Source: Trematomus loennbergii
Taxonomy: Eukaryota > Chordata > Actinopteri > Perciformes > Nototheniidae
Direction: 5' to 3'
NCBI GenBank assembly: GCA_012861695.1
Contig: JAAOOA010000063.1
Coordinates: forward strand, 441,001 to 505,000
DNA: 64,000 nt
A program made the position numbers and the translations under genes. The notes beneath the pieces are model-generated. The model had not been told where the DNA came from. It saw nothing but the letters and a program-made list of their open reading frames with translations, and ran no database searches. This document shows positions 55,029 to 64,000 of the stretch, in pieces. Within the stretch, counting starts at the first letter, position 1; each line of letters starts with the position of its first letter.

Positions 55029-55978
55029 TTATGATTATTCCGCCGTAATTTTGCACCTCTTCTCCTCCTGCATTCAACATCGTAGAAACTCAGTTCAAAC
55101 ATCAAAACGTTCAGCTCGGTCGGGAATCAATGGCTATTACTTTTATCATTCATAACTTTAATAATTCCAGAGATACATCCCATAATTCATCACATTTTTA
55201 ACCATTGAAGTCAATGGAGAAAATCTTCAGACTTGAACAATCTTCATGCGACTTCAACTGCTAACTGTTCATTCATACTTTCACTCAGAAACCTCATTCC
55301 AACTTTAAAATGTTATCTTTCTGACATTATTCGTGTAACACAACTTTTAAATCTGATTCTTACTTTTAGAGATATTAAACATTGTTCCGACCTTGGTAAA
55401 GAGGCTTTCTTCAGATTTTAACATTAACTAGAGTGCGTGATGTCACAGCTAGAGGGTAGGAAATCTTGAAATTTGCCTTCATATTTCTTTTTAAAACTGC
55501 CATAATTCCCAAACCCTACATTCCTGAGACATAATTTTTCATGACAAACGTAGGAAAACATCTCATAGCTTGACAAATGACAAATAATTAAGCAAAAATA
55601 ATTAAACAAAATGCCTCTTGAGGGCATGAAGTGACAAAAACTTTTGTCTCCATTAAAACCCATTGTAATTTCAGGCTGATATTTCCTCACAGCAGCAGTT
55701 AAACTGCCAAAAAGGCCATTATTAACCCGAAAGTACACAAAAATTACACTTCAGATACTCAACTTCCTTGACATGCTTCACGTTTTGAAATTTCACAGAT
55801 ATCTGTTATGGTTCTTCCACAAAACGTTCACATGTAAGAGGTTTATCTCATTCAGAACAATGCAAACCTTTGATCTCTACAGAGCTCGTTAGCTCAACTA
55901 TAAACACCTGTGTAATGGAACACGATGATGTCATCACTCCCAACTGACAGCAGTCAGTTCTAACTGTTCATTTCATAC
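55029..55978. other. probable mobile element body, no gene seen
   Basis: A/T-rich sequence following the hairpin and containing TTCCGCCGTAATTTTGCACC; it may belong to one element that runs on to about 57040 where AAGCATTCCCACTTGCAATT is seen. Confidence 0.45.
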
Positions 55979-56398
<420 letters not shown>

Positions 56399-56805
56399 AT
56401 GTTCCAAACGGCCCAAAACTTCACAGGTTTGGTAACGATGCAGCCATCAACGCATCTAAGCGTATTATGGGGTGTCATCAAATGCCGTTGCCATGGCGAC
56501 AGACCACTCGCCATGAAGCACGATGTCGCTGTAAGTCCAATGGAAACGGTCCGATCGTCCCCCAAACTTCGCTTGTATATAACCGGTCCAGCCCTCATCA
56601 GCTCTACGTCAATTATGGGGTTTCTTCAAATGCCGTTGCCATGGCAACACAATGCTCGCCATGAAACACGGTTTTCTCATAACTTCAGTGAAAATGTTCC
56701 AAACGGCCCAAAACTTCACAGGTTTGGTAACGATGCAGCCATCAACGCATCTAAGCGTATTATGGGGTGTCATCAAATGCCGTTGCCATGGCGACAGATC
56801 ATTCA
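56399..56805. repeat. direct repeats of about 105 bp, 295 bp apart
   Basis: Blocks at 56399-56503 and 56694-56798 are identical as read, beginning ATGTTCCAAACGGCCCAAAA and ending CCGTTGCCATGGCGACAG. A diverged third copy lies between (about 56540-56650). The ORFs across it are repeat artefacts. Confidence 0.9.
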
Positions 56806-57107
56806 CCATGAACTTAGTTCAAAAGTTTGCAGTTCAAATATTCTGCTGCTTTTCCAAGCCTTTTTACTTTCTTTTCTTCTCTCATCACACATTCAAGCCC
56901 CCAGTGTTCATGTATAATTTCAACCTAAATTATTAACTTTCTTCTTACACATTACATTTCAGCATAGCAGTTTAGCGTCAGCTTTTCAGCATAAAGCATT
57001 CCCACTTGCAATTTCTTCAGGAATTGCATTCTCTAGTTTTTTTTGCTGTCCTATAGTACACATTGGAATGATTTCTTAGTTTATCTATATTAAATAGATA
57101 AAGGTGT

Positions 57108-57151
<44 letters not shown>
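57108..57151. repeat. (CT)n microsatellite
   Basis: About 22 CT units. Confidence 0.95.
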
Positions 57152-57154
<3 letters not shown>

Positions 57155-57474
57155 TAGGGAAAGTGCAATATGTGTAAATAGGTATGGATACAATAGGGAT
57201 ATGTGCAATTTGACGGACACTATGCATAGGTGAAATAGGGAAAGTGCAATATTTGATTTGTGTGTGAATGCAGTAGGGAAGGTGCAATATTTGATTTATG
57301 TATGTGCAATAGGGAAAGTTCTGTACCTGTATGTCTCTTGTTTGTTTCTTTGCCATGTGATATGTGATCTCTGTTCTGTATCTATGACTGATTGTCCTAA
57401 ATGTTTTATGTTTTATCTCGATGCCCAAGACAAATTTCTCCTAAGGGAGACAATAAAGCTCTATCTATCTATCA

Positions 57475-57506
<32 letters not shown>
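57152..57506 (+). mobile_element. LINE-like 3' tail
   Basis: Repeated AGTGCAATAT words, then ACAAATTTCTCCTAAGGGAG, ACAATAAAGCTCTATCTATC and a CT run; this reads as a non-LTR retroelement 3' end. No coding part is present. Confidence 0.55.
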
Positions 57507-58230
57507 ACAGAGGCTGTGTGCTCCTCCGTGGCGATGACGGCTTGCGTTAAAAAATATTAATAAACATATTTGTAAAGTGGGGGGACACAAACTAAGAGTG
57601 TATGGTGAATGCTTCATTAATGGGCCACTTCTGAATACTTTCCTTTACACCAAGTGATTAACCTAACATTTAGCATGGGTTATTAATGTTATTTATTTGA
57701 ATGAGTGTTACATTTTCTCCCACAATGTGGTGTGTATGCAGTGGCATGGTGGTATTCAACCCTCCTCAGAAAACGTGTTGGGCTTATACTTTACATTGAG
57801 ATTTTGTTTTGTTTATACAGAAATCCCTCTGAACAGTTTTAGCTGCGAGATACTTACCACAAAACACTTCAAACTGTTACCGCAGCAAAAGATGGCTGTA
57901 CCAAATATTAATGTTTACAATCTGAATACTTTGGCAAGCAGCATTTTCCGTTTTTTCTTTTAAAGGTCTGCTGACGAATAATTCATATTGGCATTCAAAA
58001 TATACTGTTACATCCCCCATGGATAACAGGAAATAACAAGGAGACATCATTGGAAACAAAGAGAAGTTGCAAGTTCATGCTATACATATTCTGACTGGAA
58101 GATTTTTGGTTGAAGTATCACTTGTGATCCAGAAAGAGTTCCTTCATTTCAAGGGGGATGGATACTTTTGAAAGCCTGTGTATATTGAGTCAATATAAAC
58201 ATACATCAGTCACGTTTACTGTGGGTTAAC
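57507..58230. other. intergenic between LINE tail and myt1, no gene seen
   Basis: No conserved exon or clear element borders seen. Confidence 0.5.
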
Positions 58231-58231
58231 C

Positions 58232-59120
58232 TTTATTTCAAAAGCAACCCAAAGACTAATCCATACACAGCCATCAGTAACACTTAGACAATACAAAATA
58301 AATATTCACCATCACTTTGTTCTTCATCACCAAATAAATACCAAATATGTGCAGCTCAATTTTCCCAGTGTATTGCAATGTACTCAAAATAGTTTGTGAA
58401 AATAAAAAGGAAAATCATATAAACGGAAGCACTCAAAAAAAATCTTTAGAAAATTATTAAAAAACTTTTAGTTACAAAATATTTGCACTTAAAAAGATCC
58501 CAGTATTTTAAATAAATAAGATATATAAAACAATTCATAGTTGATATCTTAAAATATTTCCTCATTGTTCAACAATGCAGAGGAAATGATTCCCTTCTCT
58601 TGGTTACCATTTCAATATTCTCAGGTAGCATTTTAAAATTAAAAAAGTGAATAAATAAATAAATAATGAATAATAAATAGGCTAACATAAAGAATAATAC
58701 AGCAGACATGAATGAATACGTTATTAAACCAACATTTGCAAAGGACTTAAATAGTTACACAGCAATATTAAGAATGAATCTACAAACTAGTCCTGGAGGT
58801 GCAACAACACTATGCTCATATAGAATACTATCAACATTAATGAGTGCTGGGATATGTTCACTAACTAAGAGGATGTGCTCAGCTCAGGCTCATACTGCAT
58901 TCCTGACCCTCTGCACTGAGTGCCTGTACCTGGAGAAGCCCTGCTCACACTATGTGTTGACGCTCATACCATCATAAAGCAACATGCAAACATCAAACTA
59001 ATGCAAAGAACAGCTGACGAAGCTCCAAATGAGAATAATTAATTACATACATAATCTAAAGGTTTGGAAAGAAAGATGGATGTAGTCGCTTTGATGTCCC
59101 GCCGCCTGTCCTCCTGTCCG
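58232..59120 (-). other. myt1: probable myt1 3' UTR
   Basis: On the minus strand AATAAA occurs at 58237-58232, about 880 nt after the stop codon. The region is A/T-rich and noncoding. Confidence 0.6.
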
Positions 59121-59264
59121 TCACACCTCGATGCCCTTCACCGCCTGGTTGATGGACTCCAGCAGAGCCCGGTTCTCAGGGTTCTGGTAGCAGTCTTTAT
59201 TGGTGAACATGTGGGTCAGGGTTTCCACATAGCTGTCAAAGTTCTGCTCCGACACAGGCTCCTG
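59121..59264 (-). CDS. myt1: myt1 last coding exon
   Basis: [20 protein letters not shown] to [15 protein letters not shown] and TGA at 59123-59121. The acceptor is a tandem TTCCAGCAG, so the exon may start at 59264 (with Gln) or 59261 (without). Confidence 0.93.
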   Translation of the reverse strand, partial: QEPVSEQNFDSYVETLTHMFTNKDCYQNPENRALLESINQAVKGIEV

Positions 59265-62200
59265 CTGGAACCAAGCAAGGTCAGAGGTCACCAAAGACAA
59301 ATCATATCCAAATGTCTCAGGCAGTGAGTCTTGAGTTTGAGTTGCACACTTCCACTTATCACTCAGAACAATGCAACACTAGCTCTGTTGTCACTAGCAA
59401 AGCGCACCGTGGACTGTGGAACATTTGACAGAAACCTCCACCTCGGTGCTCCACTCAGCAAGTCAAGCTAGCTATAGCAGTTCTTTGTAATATATGTGTA
59501 TAAAAATGATTTAAAAGAGGTTATATCCAAGCCCAGGTCCATTTGAATTGGCCCTCAGCTAATTGTAAAAGTATAATGAAATATGACCCACACCTGAAAC
59601 TCGTGCTTCACTTATAATGTTCTTCTTAAATATATCTAAACATATATGACACAGTATTCATGTGTTAATAAGCCACTTTTTTTGATGATAATGTTTTCCA
59701 ACAAATGTTATTTGATCAAAAAAGCCCAATAACTTATCTGCATAACAAGAAGTAAACCCTTCCTATTTCCCCCGGTTGCCCCCCCCCCCCCCTTTATAGG
59801 GGGCTGTGAAGGGAGAGGCAGTCTCAGGCTGCTGTTTAAGGGATGAGCTGCCAACATGAAATGAATGAAACGCTCTGGAGAGTTGTATGTTTTTCTGTGA
59901 CTCAGTGAATAAAGCTTGGACACCTGTGCTAGCCCATTGAAGAAGGTGCTATTTACAAGATCATGATCCTTTGGTTTTTTAGAGTTCTTTTAAAGGATTG
60001 TTATTAGAAGCTGAGCAGATGAGTTTCTGAGCTGAAGGGTTTATCCACCTCAGTTTGAGCTACAGCTTTATGGTCTCCATTCATCATCTGTCCGTTTCTG
60101 AAGGCTCCTGCACTGATACTTTGTGAGAACTGCCGCTCAGAACTGTGCTTGGATGCCATTCCTTCTAAGCTTACTTAGTATGACTCGACATTTACTGAGA
60201 GTAATCTAATATTTGATATGCCGTAGACCCTGTCACACACATGCTATGTCCAGGGTTCACTGATTTCCTCTGCTGTTAAATGGATGAAAATATCCTTCCT
60301 AGGGCTGTGATTCTTTTTTGGACAGCAATCCTTACTTGATTGTCAAATACATTTGACAAAATTCAGAAAATAATAAGACCTTGCAAGTATTTCACTTTTT
60401 CGTTCTAATGTTACATTGTAAAATCTCAAAGAAATTGGTAATATCAATTTATTTTTAAAGGAGAGGTGTCAGGCTTTTCCGGTTATTACCCGTCCCCTTG
60501 TGTGTTATGAAGGTTTGTATGCATGTAAACGGTGTGCAGAGTCAAACCCTCAAAGTACACCCTGTAGCGAGTAAAACTCTAACACAGAAAATACCTCCCC
60601 AAAACGCCTCGTTGGAGATACGTCACTGTCCATTTGATTCTTCCGGGTACCATGATGTCATGCGGTACCCGGAACAAAATGGACCAATCCGGAAGAGCTA
60701 TGGCCACACCCAGCGGCGCTGGCCGCACCCTCTGCAGCATTTACTGTTGGAAGCTCTGGTTCAGTTCACAATCGATCCAGTCATGCCAATGCCAAGGACC
60801 TGTTTCCTGAAATGTGAGGAGAAATCTGAGCTGTTTGTCCTACCGACGGAAGAACCACGACGAAGTCAGTGGTTGAAATTCTTTTTAACACTGTTCCTTC
60901 AGAGGTTCGAAGAACGTTACTGTGTGTGCGGCATTTCACAGACGAAAGCTTCCAAAACATTGCCCAGTTTGAGGCCGGATATGCACAGCATTTGAAACTG
61001 AAGGACGATGCTATTCCTAGTTTGTTTGGACCGTTTGGAGCAGGGGAAGATTCGGGTACACAACCTGTAAGTTTGCATTGTTATTTGTGTATTTATCAAA
61101 CAAGACTGTTTAAATGTGTAAACTGTGTCGGACTGCTAAGCCATTGACACAGTGCTAACTGTGCTAACTAAGTTGCTAGCGTTTCCATATATCAACTCTA
61201 ATATCAGCAGATGGCCTTACATACATGTATCTCATAGCAGGAGAATGTCTGCATTCACACACGAAATACTCATAGACAGTATACTCCGGGTGATTTACCG
61301 TACGGTCAGTCGCGAAACGTAATTACATTATAGCTGGCGTAGCGTGTATGCTACCGAGCTAACCAACGGAGCTAGACATGGGTTTGCTCGGGAAAAATGT
61401 TGTTATGCCAGCTACAATGAATGTAGCAGACTACCCGTATAAGATTGCAATTGTAAAACGTTCTTGCTAGCCTAATATGAATCACTAGCTTTTGTTCATA
61501 GTGGTTTTATTACACTAAACAAGCCATCACAGTGCTTACTGGGCTAACGACGTTGCTAGCGTTTAAATATATCAACTACAATGTCAGCAGATGGCCTTAC
61601 ATGTTTGTCATGGCAGGAGAATGTCTGCATCACACACGGAATACTCATACAGTATACTCCGGGTGATTTACCGTACGTCAGTACATTACATTGGCTGCTG
61701 ATATAGCATATAGCTAACGAGGCTAGCTATACATGCTAGCGGAAAACAATGTATTCATGCCAGTTACAATGAATGACCGAACGTAGCAGACTACCCGTAT
61801 AAGATTGCAATTATAAACACGTTATTGCTAGCCTAATATGAACCACTAGCTTTTGTTCATAGTAGTTTTATTACACTACATTATAGTTGCCGTTCCTCCG
61901 AGCTAGCGTTCATATCGTGTTTGCTACCAAGGTAAACAAGAAAGCTAGGTTAGCATATTAGCTGGCAAGCTTACTGTGTTGATTAGATAGATGGATTAGA
62001 TAGATCCACACTCCTACCACAACTACTACTAACGAATCTAAAACAACTAAGTTTCTCTAATATTTTGTGATTTGCATTTGATTTCGTCCAGCCAGATCCT
62101 GCCGGACAATACATGACGGGACGGGACTACCACACTGATGCCTCGTCCTAAAAAGCCCCGGCTGCGATAGGCAAGATGCCGACAACGGGGAGGAATGGAT

Positions 62201-63555
62201 GATATACCGTGTATATATGTATATTTATGTTCATTTTGTACATTTCTAAAAATAAAGTTTGATGGAAATACTTAGTAGGCCTATCCTTTCTTCCCTGAAT
62301 TATTTGCTCCTATAACATATCATTCATATATAGCAAACCATGATTTGATTTCTCATCAAACAGTAGTAGTTTATTACAGGTAAAAATAACTTACTCTTCT
62401 ATAACAACAGTTGTAGGTACAGTTCGGTTAGTTAGCGTATAAAATATACGGCTGTACCGACGCCATTATAAGACTGATGTTCCGAGAGCGAGCCGAAAAA
62501 AGCACTGTTAGACATGGGCGGAGCCTCTCTGGTGGTTGACTAATCAGAACAGAGTGGCCGAGCTGACCAATCGAGCACACTAGGCTCACAGGGAGGGGGG
62601 GGCAAGAGCTCCAACGAGCCGTTTAGTGGAGAGAGTGAATACTGCTGAATACACACACTTTACAGAGATGCTGTATGCGAAACCAATGTGAGTTTGGAAA
62701 ATTGCACAGTATAAATCTATTTTAGTATACCTCAACAATGTAATTATGATCAGTGGAAATGGCCATGACACCTGTCCTTTAAAACATTGACCAAATGCCT
62801 CCTGCAGAGCCAAACAGTGGAAAGGTTTCTTCTAACGTGTCATTGTGCAGATGCTCACCATGGCGGGCAGGCGGATGTTGGCCAGGCTGCGGATCAGGGC
62901 CTGACTCAGGCCGGACAGCTCTAGGAACAAGGCCTCGTTCCTCTCCTCGATATGTTTGTTCTCCTCCTCCATGCTCTTTAGGTTGTTCTCCATTGAAGAG
63001 ATCTGAAACACAGACACATACACAACCTGAAGAAGAGAGCTTGACAATAAAACGGAAATGTAAATGATAATAATAATAATGTAGGAAAACGTTTGTGGCT
63101 GCAGGGTATTTTTCAGGTAAGTCCACTGAAGAAGCTGCAGTGAGTGACAGCTTCACCATGTCCAGCGGCTCCCTGCAGACAGCTGGGCCTCACCTGAGTG
63201 TGCAGGTTCATCATGTCAGCCTCCATCTCACCGTTGGACTCGCTCAGCTCGTTGATCTCCTTGTTGAGCTGCTTGATGTCCTCATCGTTGTCCAGAACTG
63301 AGAACACAACACACAGTCAGCAAACAGGAATTCACCTGCCAGACCTTCCTCTGGCAGCCGCACATCTCTATTATCACTAATATGTGTAGTGCACAACTTG
63401 TAGTGGCACATCTATAAATATTGGTATTGGTAGTAATGATAGCATTTTGGGACACAAGAAAAGTCTCTTACCATCGCTGGCTCTGAACTTGGCGGTGATG
63501 TACTCGTCTCCGGGTAACTTGCCTCTCTTCTTGTTGGCCGACGCTCTGGGACAAC
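59121..63555 (-). CDS. myt1: myt1, myelin transcription factor 1, C-terminal part (last 4 exons)
   Basis: MYT1 is a neural CCHHC zinc-finger transcription factor. Exons 63555-63472, 63297-63194, 63002-62859 and 59264-59121 encode the tail of the last CCHHC finger region ([18 protein letters not shown]) followed by a coiled coil ([50 protein letters not shown]) and the conserved end [20 protein letters not shown] ... [23 protein letters not shown]-like GKLPGDE and the [16 protein letters not shown] stretch favour MYT1 over MYT1L or ST18. The zinc-finger exons lie beyond the right edge. Phases agree at all three junctions and no frame break is seen. Confidence 0.9.
59265..60454 (-). other. myt1 last intron, right of the last exon
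   Basis: Contains a C-run near 59780; no conserved exon or clear element seen. Confidence 0.6.
60789..62151 (+). CDS. THAP-domain protein, two exons, inside the TTAA-bounded element
   Basis: THAP domains are C2CH zinc-binding DNA-binding modules found in host factors and transposases. The reading from 60789 gives [31 protein letters not shown], then in the next frame [38 protein letters not shown]. This has the C-x3-C start, the RSQW tryptophan, C-x2-H (CVRH) and an AVPTIF-like box (AIPSLF). Exon 1 (60789-61066) ends at the donor GTAAGT; exon 2 (62092-62151) after CGTCCAG adds [19 protein letters not shown] and TAA in frame. The frame slips by one in the T-run 60882-60886. The protein would be about 110 residues, with no transposase domain. 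Confidence 0.7.
61140..61870. repeat. tandem duplication in the THAP gene intron
   Basis: Two copies of about 380 bp sharing ATCAGCAGATGGCCTTACAT-like words, GACTACCCGTATAAGATTGC and CACTAGCTTTTGTTCATAGT, in the same order. Confidence 0.8.
62251..62256 (+). terminator. polyadenylation signal of the THAP gene
   Basis: AATAAA 100 nt after the TAA at 62149-62151, inside the element. Confidence 0.6.
62859..63002 (-). CDS. myt1: myt1 exon, second from end (coiled coil)
   Basis: Forty-eight codons, [20 protein letters not shown] to [10 protein letters not shown]; acceptor GTTTCAG, donor GTGAGC. Confidence 0.93.
63194..63297 (-). CDS. myt1: myt1 exon, third from end (coiled coil)
   Basis: [20 protein letters not shown] followed by [15 protein letters not shown]; acceptor TTCTCAG, donor GTGAGG. 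Confidence 0.92.
63472..63555 (-). CDS. myt1: myt1 exon, fourth from end
   Basis: Acceptor CTGTCAG, then [20 protein letters not shown] and AKFRASD; donor GTAAGA. CPRA is the end of a CCHHC finger. Confidence 0.9.
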
Positions 63556-64000
63556 CTGACAGACTGAGAGGAGCAGCTGATCAGGACCAAGAGCACTGAC
63601 ATTATGAACACTAGGCTCATGAAGGACTCATTATTTGTAGGGATATAGAAGAAGCCGCAGTAAACCTGTCTCTAGGGCCCCCGTGCACCAAAGAGCCTGT
63701 GGTGTTTTTATAGAGATTCTATGTTCTGCTCTTTATCGCGTTTTGAGGGTCTTAAAGAGCTCACATCTCACTTGAAACAATTAGCACAGACGTTAGTACT
63801 GAAGAGAATTGTAGCAGTGCTTGTTTTTGGCCAGCATGTTTTTAAGCGCCCTTTACTGAGGGTAGTGCAGAAATCACATATAGTTACTCTGATACTCAGT
63901 TTGGCACCTGAGACTTTCTCAGTGGCGCATGAAGAAAAAATGTGCATGTGCATTTCCCGACGCTGGTCTTGGCTCAGTCAATTGCATGGAGAGAAAAAAA
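63556..64000 (-). other. myt1 intron at window edge
   Basis: No further exon was recognised before the right edge. Confidence 0.6.

Larger units (their letters stand above)
60455..62782 (+). mobile_element. TTAA-bounded element carrying a THAP-domain gene (Kolobok-like)
   Basis: TTAA lies at 60455-60458 and 62779-62782, with inverted ends TTAAAGGAGAGGTGTCAGG and TTAAAGGACAGGTGTCATGG. The left part matches, inverted, the 4765-5444 element (CGTCCCCTTGTGTGTTATGA). It contains a two-exon THAP gene with its own polyadenylation signal. TTAA target sites together with THAP proteins are features of the Kolobok superfamily, but no transposase catalytic domain is present, so the assignment is inferred. 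Confidence 0.72.

Overview
The window is vertebrate, and specifically teleost fish, nuclear DNA. It has intron-rich orthologues of vertebrate genes with GT-AG splice sites, very long CA/TG microsatellites, tRNA-derived SINEs, L2-type LINE tails and many short DNA transposons with fish-type ends. There are no bacterial operons, no CRISPR array and no rRNA; tRNA-like sequence occurs only inside SINEs.

Layout. Positions 136-9699, minus strand: the first ten coding exons of mfn2 (mitofusin 2), with the 3' half lying off the left edge. 9.7-12.5 kb: its first intron and a probable 5' UTR exon. 12.5-21.2 kb: intergenic, with a nested transposon (14094-15619) and a minisatellite (17059-17362). 21209-22953, minus strand: the last exon of plagl2, a PLAG-family zinc-finger gene whose reading frame is broken. 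A possible first exon for it lies at 31460, divergent from asxl1. 33457-48290, plus strand: a complete 11-exon asxl1 with HARE-HTH, DEUBAD and C-terminal PHD modules. 48.3-58.2 kb: intergenic, built almost wholly from nested mobile elements, including a Gypsy LTR element. 59121-63555, minus strand: the last four coding exons of myt1. A 2.3-kb TTAA-bounded element in its last intron carries its own two-exon THAP-domain gene.

The host genes do not form a pathway. Mitofusin 2 fuses mitochondria, PLAGL2 and MYT1 are zinc-finger transcription factors, and ASXL1 is the partner of the BAP1 H2A deubiquitinase. plagl2, asxl1 and myt1 all lie on human chromosome 20q, so they mark a conserved block; mfn2 is on a different human chromosome.

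Two themes stand out. First, the conserved genes carry apparent one-base frame breaks: two in mfn2, one plus a stop codon in plagl2, two compensating ones in asxl1, and one in the THAP gene. Several sit in homopolymers or low-complexity tracts. The simplest reading is uncorrected long-read consensus error, though real lesions cannot be excluded, especially in plagl2. Second, the window holds a set of TTAA-bounded elements whose ends all begin TTAAAGG or close to it, one of which encodes a THAP domain. This suggests a Kolobok-like transposon group. No wholly new system is claimed; the THAP-bearing element is the best candidate for something undescribed.
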